Positions 7,581 through 15,612 of a DNA stretch of 64,000 nt are shown in pieces; the stretch's first letter is position 1; each line of letters opens with the position of its first letter. The position numbers and the translations under genes were made by a program. The notes below the pieces were generated by a model. The model had not been told where the DNA came from. It did no database searches and worked only from the letters and a program-made list of their open reading frames with translations. The DNA lies in NCBI RefSeq assembly GCF_006352475.1, contig NZ_VCMZ01000001.1, positions 1,550,001 through 1,614,000 of the forward strand, written 5' to 3'. The stretch comes from Acinetobacter pullicarnis. Its GTDB lineage: Bacteria; Pseudomonadota; Gammaproteobacteria; Pseudomonadales; Moraxellaceae.

Positions 7581-9077
7581 TTAACGAATAAAGTGAGTAT
7601 TGGGCTGATTTACATAGCTTTGAAATGAAGCAATCGAACCATGGCTCTGCAACAAGGTTGCCAAAGACATCACATAACGATAGGCATTTAGTGCCATCTC
7701 ACTGTCTAATGCATTTAACATATTTTGTGCATCAATCACTTCAGTCGCAGTCCCCATACTTTCTTTATAAGACAATTCTTGGATGCGCAAGTTTTCTTGG
7801 GCAGCTTTGATATTGCGTTGCAATAAGAGATGGGTGGCTTGTGCGGTGTGGGCTTCGTTATACGATCGGTAAATGATATTTTCAATTTCTTGTTTGGCGC
7901 GTTCGGTTAGCAATTCCGAGGCATAACGTTGTAATTCGGCAGCTTGGATATTTTTATTGGAGTCAATTCCAGAAAACAAGTTGTAGCGCGCCATCACCCC
8001 AACAATCCAATTGTTCTTGTCATCTAGACTATATTCACCGAAAGCAAAAATACTGGGTTTTTTGGCGGCACTCTGAATTTTGATATTGCTATTGGCCAGT
8101 TGGGTATCCATCTGCATTTTTCGAATCAGTGCAGACTGTTCTTGATAGCTTTTGAGTAAGCTCATCAAACTTTGATTTTGGGTGGAATTTACAAAGAGTG
8201 GCGTGGTTAAACGACCGACTTGCTGGGTTTGTAAGAGGTTATTTAGTTGAAACAGACTCGATCTTAAGGTGGAATCTGTATTTTGCAGCAAACGTTCGGC
8301 ATTGTTTTTGGCAACTTCAAACTGCATGCGTTGGCCTTTATTAATAAAGCCCTGACGTTCTAATTTCAGCGCATTGTCATAATGACGCTGCACGGCATCA
8401 AAGTTAAAACGACTTGATTGCATTAATTTTTGTTGAAGTTGTACATTAAAGTAGGCTTGGATCAGCTCAAAGCGTTGCAGGTCTTGCTGTTGTTGGGTAC
8501 TCAGTTGACTGCGTTGGGCTCGAATATTTGCCATTTCTTTGGTGGTGCTGGTGATTCCGCCCGTATAGATCGGCATCATCACTGAAACGGTTGGCCGTAT
8601 CACTTGATCTTCAAGTGAAATATTGGCTTTGTTGGGAATCATGCCCACGCCATCATGAATGGCTTGACCGATACCCGCTTTGATCGGGCCTTGAATATCA
8701 TTTGGAATATTTCCCGATTGATCAATTTGGTTATTTATATTCTGAGACAAATTGTTGTCTAAATTATTTTTAAATTTTTCGAGCGGGACATCGACTTGGC
8801 TGTGAAAAGCATAGGCGCGAACATTGAGGTCAACACGTGGTAGCCCTAAACCTTTCACTGCCTGTGCCTCAAGTTGTGCTGCTTGTTGTAGGGCTTCACT
8901 GGCTTGAGAGCTAAAAGATTGAGTGAGAAAACTTTGTTCTGCTTGGGCATAACTTAAGTCTTCAGCATGTGTAAATGCACAGACTGCCAAACCAAGCGCA
9001 GCGACAAGGCTACGCTGTAGGGTACACCATTGAAATAATGCATTTTTATCGAATGCAGGATGAATTTTTATTGGCAT
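7581..9077 (-). CDS. TolC-family outer-membrane efflux channel
   Basis: The 498-residue product starts with a basic region and hydrophobic signal peptide ending near FTHAEDL. Two long coiled-coil repeats of the outer-membrane efflux protein family follow, with short beta segments (VSVMMPIYTGGITSTT and IVGVMARYNLFSGIDSNK) at equivalent places. These strands form the outer-membrane barrel and the coiled coils the periplasmic tunnel. I chose the ATG at 9077; an upstream TTG (9098) would add seven residues. It is the first gene of the operon with the HlyD adaptor and ABC-2 permeases and should be their exit duct. The C-terminus VNQPNTHFIR is not lipid-anchored. Confidence 0.9.
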   Translation of the reverse strand: MPIKIHPAFDKNALFQWCTLQRSLVAALGLAVCAFTHAEDLSYAQAEQSFLTQSFSSQASEALQQAAQLEAQAVKGLGLPRVDLNVRAYAFHSQVDVPLEKFKNNLDNNLSQNINNQIDQSGNIPNDIQGPIKAGIGQAIHDGVGMIPNKANISLEDQVIRPTVSVMMPIYTGGITSTTKEMANIRAQRSQLSTQQQQDLQRFELIQAYFNVQLQQKLMQSSRFNFDAVQRHYDNALKLERQGFINKGQRMQFEVAKNNAERLLQNTDSTLRSSLFQLNNLLQTQQVGRLTTPLFVNSTQNQSLMSLLKSYQEQSALIRKMQMDTQLANSNIKIQSAAKKPSIFAFGEYSLDDKNNWIVGVMARYNLFSGIDSNKNIQAAELQRYASELLTERAKQEIENIIYRSYNEAHTAQATHLLLQRNIKAAQENLRIQELSYKESMGTATEVIDAQNMLNALDSEMALNAYRYVMSLATLLQSHGSIASFQSYVNQPNTHFIR

Positions 9078-9524
9078 TGACTTCAAGATCCTACGCAATA
9101 GTGCTGCTCTTTGTTTAAGCTGAACCCAGCCGTTGAAAAAAAGTTAATTAATCAAAGTGTTATTTAAATGTGTTGCTTCGAAATTTTCTAGCATAAACAA
9201 TAGCATAGAATGCCATTCTGAATCAAAGTTAGTATATTTACTCTATACTTGATTACGGAGATCGCTGTTAACGAGGAATTATCCGCCAGTTGTCTGCTAT
9301 ATAGAAACTTGATCCTTGAAAGATAAGGCAAAAAAATAATTTTAAATGCAGGAATGCTGCGGAAATACTAAAAAGATCAAGCAAGGTAATTGATTTAATG
9401 AATTTAAATGCCAAACAAGATTGATATAACAACTGCGAATAATCCAGTAAACCTAATGTAACGCCGTGCAATTTATGGTTAAATGCAGTCTTTCATTTTG
9501 TCCATCGTTATAAAGGGAAAAATC
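9078..9524. other. Divergent spacer between the export operon and serC
   Basis: This 447-base AT-rich gap should carry promoters for both flanking units. I see no promoter with both boxes at proper spacing. A 67-codon minus-strand reading frame inside it shows no family features and no ribosome site, and I do not count it as a gene. Confidence 0.5.
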
Positions 9525-10604
9525 ATGCGCGCGTACAATTTCTGTGCTGGTCCTGCTTCACTACCTACTGCCGTTTTAGAAAGAGCTCAACAAGAAATGT
9601 TGGATTGGCATGGTAAAGGCTTATCCATCATGGAAATGAGCCACCGTAGTGCCGATTATGTTGCTGTGGCTGAAAAGGCTGAGGCAGACTTACGCAAATT
9701 AATGAATATTCCTGAAAATTATAAAGTGCTGTTTTTACAAGGTGGTGCTTCTTTACAGTTTTCAGCAATTCCACTGAATTTGTTGGGTAAAAATAAAAAA
9801 GCGGATTATATCCATACTGGTATTTGGTCTGAAAAAGCACTCAAAGAAGCGCAGCGTTACGGTGATATTCATGTGATTGAAGCCGGTACGCAAGTCGATG
9901 GCAAACTTGCTATTAAAGCGCAAAGCGAATTGCAGTTCTCAAATGATGCTGCTTATTTGCATTATGCTGAAAATGAAACCATTGGTGGTTTACAGTTTGA
10001 TTATGTGCCAGAGACGCATCTTCCTTTGGTTTCAGACTTGTCTTCAAGCATTTTGTCCGCGCCACTTGATGTTTCAAAGTTTGGTTTAATTTATGCGGGT
10101 GCGCAAAAGAATATTGGGCCAGCGGGTCTTACTTTAGTGATCGTGCGTGAAGATTTACTCGATCAAGCCAATCCAGAAATTCCATCAATTTTAAAATATG
10201 CAGCACAAGCGAAAAATGATTCGATGGTAAATACTCCATCGACGTATGCTTGGTATCTTTCAGGTTTGGTTTTTGAATGGTTGCTTGAACAGGGCGGGGT
10301 TGATGCGATCCATAAAATCAATCTTGAAAAAGCTAAACTGCTGTATGGCTATATTGATTCAAGTGATTTTTATCAAAACCCGATTGCGATTCCAAATCGT
10401 TCCATTATGAATGTGCCCTTTACGGTTGCAAATTCGGATTTAGAGAAATTATTCGTAAAAGAAGCTGAAGCAAACCATTTGTTAAATCTCGCTGGCCATC
10501 GTTCAGTCGGTGGTATGCGTGCCAGTATTTATAATGCGGTGCCGCTTGAAGCTGTTCAAGCCTTGGTCAACTTCATGGATGACTTTGCAAAGCGTAATGC
10601 TTAG
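9525..10604 (+). CDS. serC: Phosphoserine aminotransferase
   Basis: The 359-residue PLP enzyme makes 3-phosphoserine from 3-phosphohydroxypyruvate for serine synthesis and also serves pyridoxal phosphate synthesis. The N-terminus RAYNFCAGPASLPTAVLE is the family hallmark. The PLP-lysine motif IYAGAQKNIGPAG is around residue 196, and the C-terminal GHRSVGGMRASIYNA is conserved. The start at 9525 is preceded by AAAGGGA at good distance; an in-frame ATG 42 bases upstream would add a non-conserved extension. Length agrees with E. coli SerC (362). It is transcribed alone, with a terminator directly after it. Confidence 0.97.
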   Translation: MRAYNFCAGPASLPTAVLERAQQEMLDWHGKGLSIMEMSHRSADYVAVAEKAEADLRKLMNIPENYKVLFLQGGASLQFSAIPLNLLGKNKKADYIHTGIWSEKALKEAQRYGDIHVIEAGTQVDGKLAIKAQSELQFSNDAAYLHYAENETIGGLQFDYVPETHLPLVSDLSSSILSAPLDVSKFGLIYAGAQKNIGPAGLTLVIVREDLLDQANPEIPSILKYAAQAKNDSMVNTPSTYAWYLSGLVFEWLLEQGGVDAIHKINLEKAKLLYGYIDSSDFYQNPIAIPNRSIMNVPFTVANSDLEKLFVKEAEANHLLNLAGHRSVGGMRASIYNAVPLEAVQALVNFMDDFAKRNA

Positions 10605-10622
10605 AACTTAAGCGCTCGCGAT

Positions 10623-10660
10623 AAAAAAGCCCTCAGTTCATTCACATGAGGGCTTTTTTT
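10623..10660 (+). terminator. Rho-independent terminator of serC
   Basis: Stem AAAAAGCCCTCA / TGAGGGCTTTTT with an 11-base loop, running into T7. The A tract on the other side lets it also work for the minus-strand small ORF at 10716-10868. Confidence 0.88.
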
Positions 10661-10715
10661 ATACATGCACGACTGTCGTCAGTACTGCTCAATTTGGTTT
10701 AATGGGTTGCTGCGA

Positions 10716-10868
10716 TTAACTGGTTGGAAACAAACCTAAAAAGTGAATGATCATTGCTGAGAGAAACATGCCGAGTACAAAAAAACAGCAGGCAGCTTTG
10801 TCTACACGCATATGATAACGGCGGTCTTGTTGAATTAGACTGGTTGAATGTTCTGGTATAATTTTCAT
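10716..10868 (-). CDS. Possible 50-residue single-pass membrane protein
   Basis: The reading frame gives a basic/polar N-terminal half (LIQQDRRYHMRVDKA) followed by one hydrophobic helix (CCFFVLGMFLSAMIIHFLGL) and a short tail. This is the plan of many small inner-membrane proteins. It converges on serC and shares its two-way terminator, which supports a real transcript. The ribosome site is poor, with only GAG directly before the ATG. I do not recognise a family. It could be chance, but the amino-acid pattern is more protein-like than the shadow frames nearby. Confidence 0.45.
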   Translation of the reverse strand: MKIIPEHSTSLIQQDRRYHMRVDKAACCFFVLGMFLSAMIIHFLGLFPTS

Positions 10869-11049
10869 CTCAGAGCCTAGATTATAAAATTATTGTTAAA
10901 TGTAACTTGGTTTGGTTATTTTTTAACATATTTGAAGCTTTAGATAAAGCAAAATTTTAAATATATTAAAAATTAGCCAAATATCTAGATTTATTATGCC
11001 TTAATCAAAACAAAAATTTGAATTTAAAATAGCAACTTTGAATAAAATA

Positions 11050-11097
11050 TGTGGATAACTTTTATAATATATAACTCTGCCGATTAAAATATCCACA
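11050..11097. promoter_or_regulatory. Inverted pair of DnaA-box-like sites
   Basis: TGTGGATAA at 11050-11058 is the exact complement of the consensus TTATCCACA. ATATCCACA at 11089-11097 differs from the consensus at one base. They face each other across 30 very AT-rich bases. No dnaA, dnaN or other origin genes are in the window, so if real this would be an auxiliary DnaA site. Confidence 0.35.
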
Positions 11098-11489
11098 GCT
11101 CAAAATAAAATCATAGTTTACTAATATTTAAGTGTTTGAATTTAATCTTATAAATTCCACTATATCAATTCCATCTTTGCTGGGTTGCTGAATTTTTTGA
11201 ATTTAAAAATAATATTGGGCTTAAGCATTTTTCCAGAATGATTGGGGCTGTACTTAATCCAAGCATTGTTTTAAAGCATAAAAAATTATGTACTTCCACG
11301 TGTAGGCATTAATGTTTTGAATGTTGTTGCATGACTGTTGAAAAAAATTATTATAGCGAATGTATGCAGGATAGAAATGCGGGCATGTATAAACATCGGT
11401 TAAACACAGGTTATTCGATATTGGCGAGGCTCAAAATAAACTCGATTTAAACCAGAAGGCAGTAATGACTGATTGGCAATAAGAGCGTT

Positions 11490-11542
11490 TGCAAAGCCTT
11501 TTTGTTTTTCTAGCAAAAGTTGAAAAATAAAAAGGCTTTGCA
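11490..11542. repeat. 21-bp near-perfect inverted repeat (hairpin)
   Basis: Arms 11490-11510 and 11522-11542 pair over 21 positions with a single G-T wobble and enclose the 11-base loop TAGCAAAAGTT. The outer part TGCAAAGCCTTTTT/AAAAAGGCTTTGCA is a perfect 14-bp match. Such a stem is far longer than a normal terminator. It lies downstream of the minus-strand gene at 11613-12551. Confidence 0.75.
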
Positions 11543-11612
11543 TATTGTTAAAAGAGCGCTATTCCTACATTACTTCAGCGCTACTAAAATTATTAATACG
11601 GCCTACGGCCAG

Positions 11613-12551
11613 TTAAACTGCGGCTGCTTCAGCAAATAAATGTGCTTGAATCCAAATATTACCGCGGATGTATTGGTTGATTTCAAAATCATGTTGATCG
11701 GATTGTTGGGTTGCAATTCGAATTAATGTCGCCGGATGATTTTCATCTAAGATTAAAGTTACATCGTAGAGTATATATTTTTGTTGCATAAACTCGGTAT
11801 GGCTTTTACCAACAATTTTCCCTTGAAACCAGGCTTCATCTTCTTGTCCCATGGTTTCACCATAGAGATAGGCCACCATTTTAGAAAAATCAACGGTTAC
11901 GGGTTCTTCATCTTCCGGTGTTTTTGCTTGCCAAGCATCAATTTGTTCTTGCAGATTTGGGGGGGCAACACCGTCATTTTCGGCCAGAATTTGATTTAAG
12001 GCACGATGATGCTTAATTGAAGCGGGGTCATCCACGATGATTTGATCGTGATCTGCTACTTTTTCAAGTTGATAGGCCCAAGCATTGAGTTGTACTTGAT
12101 AGTTTTGATCTTTTTTATAGTGGGCTTGATTCACGCTATACAGGGTGTCAAAAGCATAGACGGTACTTTGATCATTGAGTTGTAGTTGTAGCACCGCTTG
12201 GGTGTTTGATTGACAACGAATAATTCGAGTCACTTGCGCATTGAGGGCATAGGGACTGGTGAAGCTCGGAAAAGCGGTCTTGACCGCTTTCGGCTTTTGC
12301 GATTCAACCGCAATCACTTGATTGACTTGAATATCCATTCCCGCAGGACCTTGGATCAGCCACAGATCCTCATTCATTTCACATTCTTTTCGGCATAGAC
12401 CCATTGGAGAGATGGGCGAATCGAGACTTAGACCTAACCATTTCGGTACTTCAGTGCTGGCTTGCGAAGTCAGTAGCGTCCAATGTTCAATATGGCTGCC
12501 AAAGTTCTGATCTTCTATAAGTATAGTTTCTGGTCTATTTTGATTGTTCAT
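11613..12551 (-). CDS. Uncharacterised 312-residue protein
   Basis: The sequence is acidic and soluble, without signal peptide or membrane helix. It has a Cys pair (LCRKEC, about residues 52-57), an Asp/Glu/Pro-rich linker near residues 205-220 (AKTPEDEEPVTVDFSK) and two beta-rich halves, e.g. TRIIRCQSNTQAVLQLQLND and QQKYILYDVTLILDENHPAT. I recognise no domain. The gene stands alone between the hairpin spacer and a divergent gene; codon use resembles the neighbours, so it is probably native. The ATG is followed by a polar N-terminus (NNQNRPETILIED). Confidence 0.75.
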   Translation of the reverse strand: MNNQNRPETILIEDQNFGSHIEHWTLLTSQASTEVPKWLGLSLDSPISPMGLCRKECEMNEDLWLIQGPAGMDIQVNQVIAVESQKPKAVKTAFPSFTSPYALNAQVTRIIRCQSNTQAVLQLQLNDQSTVYAFDTLYSVNQAHYKKDQNYQVQLNAWAYQLEKVADHDQIIVDDPASIKHHRALNQILAENDGVAPPNLQEQIDAWQAKTPEDEEPVTVDFSKMVAYLYGETMGQEDEAWFQGKIVGKSHTEFMQQKYILYDVTLILDENHPATLIRIATQQSDQHDFEINQYIRGNIWIQAHLFAEAAAV

Positions 12552-12682
12552 ATGCTCGATTTAAAAATTGAGTGAATTATTATATTAAATCGAGGGTAAT
12601 TTACTGATTTCAAGTCTACAAACGCAATTTAGCCAAGGTATTTGCTAAACTAGCATTATGCTGACCGTTTTAGGAACCATTT

Positions 12683-13153
12683 GTGCTGCATTTTAAACTC
12701 TGGGTTGATGCTGACGCATTGCCTAAAATATTGAGAGAAATTATTTTACGCGCTTCGGACCGTTATCATTTGCAAGTCAATTTTGTCGCAAATCAAGATA
12801 TCGGGATTCGGCCGTCGGTTAGAATCAACTTTATTCAAGTATTGAGTGGAGCAGACCGCGCTGATCAGGAAATCGTTGAGCGTATGCAGCAACACGACAT
12901 TGTGATTACCCAAGATATTCCACTGGCGGCACAGGTGATTGAAAAAGGCGGTGTTGCAATTAATCCACGTGGTGAGGTCTATACCGAAGCCAATATTAAA
13001 GCACGTTTGCATCTACGTGATTTTATGGATACTTTGCGTGGTGCAGGGGTGCAGACTGGTGGACCACCACCAATTTCAGAACGTGATAAACGTGAATTTT
13101 CTAGCCATTTAGACCAAACCATTCTTAAACAAAAGCGTAAAACACAAAGCTAA
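12683..13153 (+). CDS. YaiI/YqxD family protein (UPF0178, DUF188)
   Basis: The 156-residue protein carries the family signature [20 protein letters not shown] near the N-terminus, the VFVAN-like VNFVANQDI, the [14 protein letters not shown] segment and [16 protein letters not shown]188 proteins resemble PIN-type nuclease folds, but their biochemical role is unknown. The start is GTG, supported by TAGGAA 7 bases upstream. It is followed after 33 bases by the EamA transporter gene on the same strand. Confidence 0.9.
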   Translation: MLHFKLWVDADALPKILREIILRASDRYHLQVNFVANQDIGIRPSVRINFIQVLSGADRADQEIVERMQQHDIVITQDIPLAAQVIEKGGVAINPRGEVYTEANIKARLHLRDFMDTLRGAGVQTGGPPPISERDKREFSSHLDQTILKQKRKTQS

Positions 13154-13186
13154 AGCGCTTTTCTATACGTCTCTGGATACCAACGC

Positions 13187-14101
13187 ATGCCTTCTCAGAC
13201 AAACATTATGTTGACCTATGGATTATTGGTTTTCATTTGGTCGACGACGCCATTGGCGATTGTTTGGAGTGTGAGCGACCTACATGTGATGTGGGCCTTA
13301 TTACTGCGCTTTTTTATTGCCTTGCCACTGGCTGGGCTATTATTGATCGTGTTAAAAGTAAAATTTCCGCTGGATCGTACCGCTTGGCACAGTTATGTGG
13401 CAGGTGCTTTTAGTTTGATGGGATCACAGGCCTTTACCTATGCCGCCGCACAATATCTCAGTTCGGGCATGTTGGCCTTGATGTTTGGTTTGGCCCCGAT
13501 TATGGCGGGCTTGATTGGACGTTTTGGCTTTGGACTGCGTTTGCAACGTCTGCAATGGTTGGGAATGTTGGTGGCGGTGTCTGGCTTGGGCATTATTTGT
13601 TTGGGCAGCGATCAAAGTCAACAAGTGCATCCATTGGGCATTTTGTTGATGTTGATCAGTGTATTTAATTATGCGCTCTCGATTTACTGGGTTAAAAAAG
13701 TCAATGCGGATATTGAACCCGTCGCGCAAGCAACCGGCTCAATTTTTGTGTCGACCTTGGTTGCCTTGATGATTTTACCGTTTATTTGGCAACATGCGCC
13801 CGATCATTTTCCTTCACTCAAATCGAGCTTAGCGCTACTGTATGCAGTGGTGATGGCATCGTTGATTGCAATGTTCTGTTATTTCAAACTGGTTCAAAAT
13901 ATCAAAGCCACGTCATTGTCATTGACCACTGTGATGACCCCGATGTTGGCCATGTTGTTTGGGGCGATTTTTAATCATGAATATCCAACGGCTTGGGTGT
14001 TTTTGGGGGCAGCAGTGCTGATTAGTGGCTTGGTACTGTATTTTTATCAAGATATCGTCGCCAGCCGTAAACGTGCGCATCGCCTCAAGGCAAAGATTTA
14101 A
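13187..14101 (+). CDS. EamA/DMT-family transporter
   Basis: The 304-residue inner-membrane protein has ten hydrophobic helices in two EamA repeats, with a short linker near residue 150. Typical stretches are LVFIWSTTPLAIVWSVSDLH at the first helix and AATYAAAQYLSSGMLALMFG-like sequence (YAAAQYLSSGMLALMFGLAP) in the third and fourth. Such carriers export or import amino acids, drugs or other metabolites; the substrate is not deducible. A conserved His/Lys-rich C-terminal tail follows the last helix. Confidence 0.9.
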   Translation: MPSQTNIMLTYGLLVFIWSTTPLAIVWSVSDLHVMWALLLRFFIALPLAGLLLIVLKVKFPLDRTAWHSYVAGAFSLMGSQAFTYAAAQYLSSGMLALMFGLAPIMAGLIGRFGFGLRLQRLQWLGMLVAVSGLGIICLGSDQSQQVHPLGILLMLISVFNYALSIYWVKKVNADIEPVAQATGSIFVSTLVALMILPFIWQHAPDHFPSLKSSLALLYAVVMASLIAMFCYFKLVQNIKATSLSLTTVMTPMLAMLFGAIFNHEYPTAWVFLGAAVLISGLVLYFYQDIVASRKRAHRLKAKI

Positions 14102-14136
14102 CTTGTTGCAGCGCGTATTTTGGCAATTTATTGATC

Positions 14137-14352
14137 CTACAGATTAAATTGTTCTAATTCGTATTCTAAGGCCGGATCAAATTGATCTAATTCAACAACT
14201 AGTAGAAAATAGCGTGGCAGTAAAAAACGGATCTGCAAGATCATGTAGCGCAAGCGCATCTGCAATGATCTCTGCATCAATCCTCAAGGCAACATCAATA
14301 GCACAGAGCACTGACCTTGCGTCGTACTCGATTGATGTTGTGATATTTTCAT
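14137..14352 (-). pseudogene. Degenerate small gene with frame interruptions
   Basis: An ATG at 14352 has an excellent GAGG site 7-8 bases upstream and opens MKISQHQS, but that frame stops after 22 codons (TGA). The next frame carries a protein-like stretch (SIEYDARSVLCAIDVALRID, EIIADALALHDLADPF). The first frame then resumes with LLPRYFLLVVELDQFDPALE and ends at 14137. Joined by two frame changes this would give one protein of about 72 residues. A separate ATG at 14277 with TTGAGGA ahead could alternatively express only the last 46 residues. I do not recognise a family. Confidence 0.4.
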
Positions 14353-14376
14353 AAAAACACCTCGGACTAGATTGGT

Positions 14377-15612
14377 ATGTTTAAACCTATCTCGCTGTAT
14401 ATTGGGTTGAGATATACTCGCGCACGGCGTAGCAATCACTTTATTTCTTTTATTGCCTTGGTTTCAATGATCGGGTTGACTTTGGGCGTGGCGGTGTTGA
14501 TTACCGTTTTATCTGTGATGAATGGCTTTGACCGTGAATTGAAAAACAGGGTGCTGGGGATGGTTCCTCAAGCGACTGTTTCTTCGACCGCGATCTTAAC
14601 CGATTGGCCAGTGCTTGCGAATAAAATCAAACAGCATGAACATGTTGCAGGCGTTGCCCCATTTACCCAAATGCAGGGGATGTTGACCGCACAAGGTCAA
14701 GTGTCTGGCATCATGGTCACGGGGATCGAACCAGAATATGAAAAACAGGTTTCCATTATCCATGAAAATATGGTTGAGGGGAGTCTAGAAAAACTGAAAA
14801 AAGGTGAGTTTGGGATTGTTCTCGGCAAACAAATGGCAGACTCATTGGGCCTCAGCCTGAATGACAATGTGACCTTGGTACTGCCAGAAGCAACCCCATC
14901 TCCAGCTGGGGTTGTGCCACGTTTTAAACGTTTTAAAATTGTCGGTATTTACAGTATTGGTGCGGAAGTTGAATCAACTTTGGGTTATATCGCCTTAAAT
15001 GATGCTGCGACCCTATTGCGTCTGCCCGATGGCGCGCAAGGGATTCGGATGAAGTTGGATGATATTTTCTTGGCACCGCAAGTCAGCCGTGACATCGTGA
15101 AAGATCTACCACCAAACTTCTATGCAACGGACTGGACCTATACCCACGGTAATTTGTTTAGTGCGATTCAAATGGAAAAAGCCATGGTCAGCCTGTTGCT
15201 GTTCCTGATTGTGTTGGTGGCTGCATTTAATATCGTATCTTCCTTGGTGATGGTGGTGACGGACAAAAAATCTGATATTGCGATTTTAAGAACTCTGGGT
15301 GCATCGCCTGCCACCATTACCAAAATCTTTATGGTGCAAGGCACAGTAATTGGGGTGGTGGGTACTGTTGCTGGTGCAATCTTAGGGATTGCATTTGCAT
15401 CAAGTATTAGTGGTCTGATCGAGTGGCTCAATAATGCCTTCGGTTGGCACTTGTTTGATGCTTACTTTATTAACTATTTACCGTCCTATCTCCGATGGCA
15501 AGATGTCACACTGATCGTCTGTGTTTCATTGGTGCTTAGTTTTCTTGCGACGATTTATCCAGCCTTACGTGCTGCCAAAATTCAACCTGCGGAGGCATTG
15601 CGTTATGAATAA
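14377..15612 (+). CDS. lolC: Lipoprotein-releasing ABC transporter permease (LolC/LolE type)
   Basis: The 411-residue permease extracts mature outer-membrane lipoproteins from the inner membrane and hands them to LolA. It shows the MacB/FtsX plan: an N-terminal helix in LYIGLRYTRARRSNHFISFI, a large periplasmic domain (about residues 45-265) and three C-terminal helices. The motif NIVSSLVMVVTDKKSDIAIL is the coupling region. Only one permease gene is present before lolD, whereas E. coli has lolC and lolE flanking it. It may therefore be the single homodimeric LolF-type form known in some bacteria. Its stop overlaps the lolD start by eight bases. Confidence 0.92.
   Translation: MFKPISLYIGLRYTRARRSNHFISFIALVSMIGLTLGVAVLITVLSVMNGFDRELKNRVLGMVPQATVSSTAILTDWPVLANKIKQHEHVAGVAPFTQMQGMLTAQGQVSGIMVTGIEPEYEKQVSIIHENMVEGSLEKLKKGEFGIVLGKQMADSLGLSLNDNVTLVLPEATPSPAGVVPRFKRFKIVGIYSIGAEVESTLGYIALNDAATLLRLPDGAQGIRMKLDDIFLAPQVSRDIVKDLPPNFYATDWTYTHGNLFSAIQMEKAMVSLLLFLIVLVAAFNIVSSLVMVVTDKKSDIAILRTLGASPATITKIFMVQGTVIGVVGTVAGAILGIAFASSISGLIEWLNNAFGWHLFDAYFINYLPSYLRWQDVTLIVCVSLVLSFLATIYPALRAAKIQPAEALRYE

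Larger units (their letters stand above)
10869..11612. other. 744-base AT-rich gene-free spacer
   Basis: No reading frame looks coding. The left half is extremely AT-rich and carries an inverted pair of DnaA-box-like nonamers (11050-11058 and 11089-11097). The right half carries a 21-bp near-perfect hairpin (11490-11542). The rest shows nothing recognisable. It could hold a decayed gene, a non-coding RNA or a protein-binding region. Confidence 0.6.

Noticed and set aside
9268..9471. 67-codon minus-strand frame upstream of serC
   Set aside because: No ribosome site, no family features, composition as expected for AT-rich non-coding DNA.
11490..11503. TGCAAAGCC compared with IS6-family terminal repeats
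   Set aside because: Only a few bases match and no transposase or second end was found, so it was not called an insertion sequence remnant.
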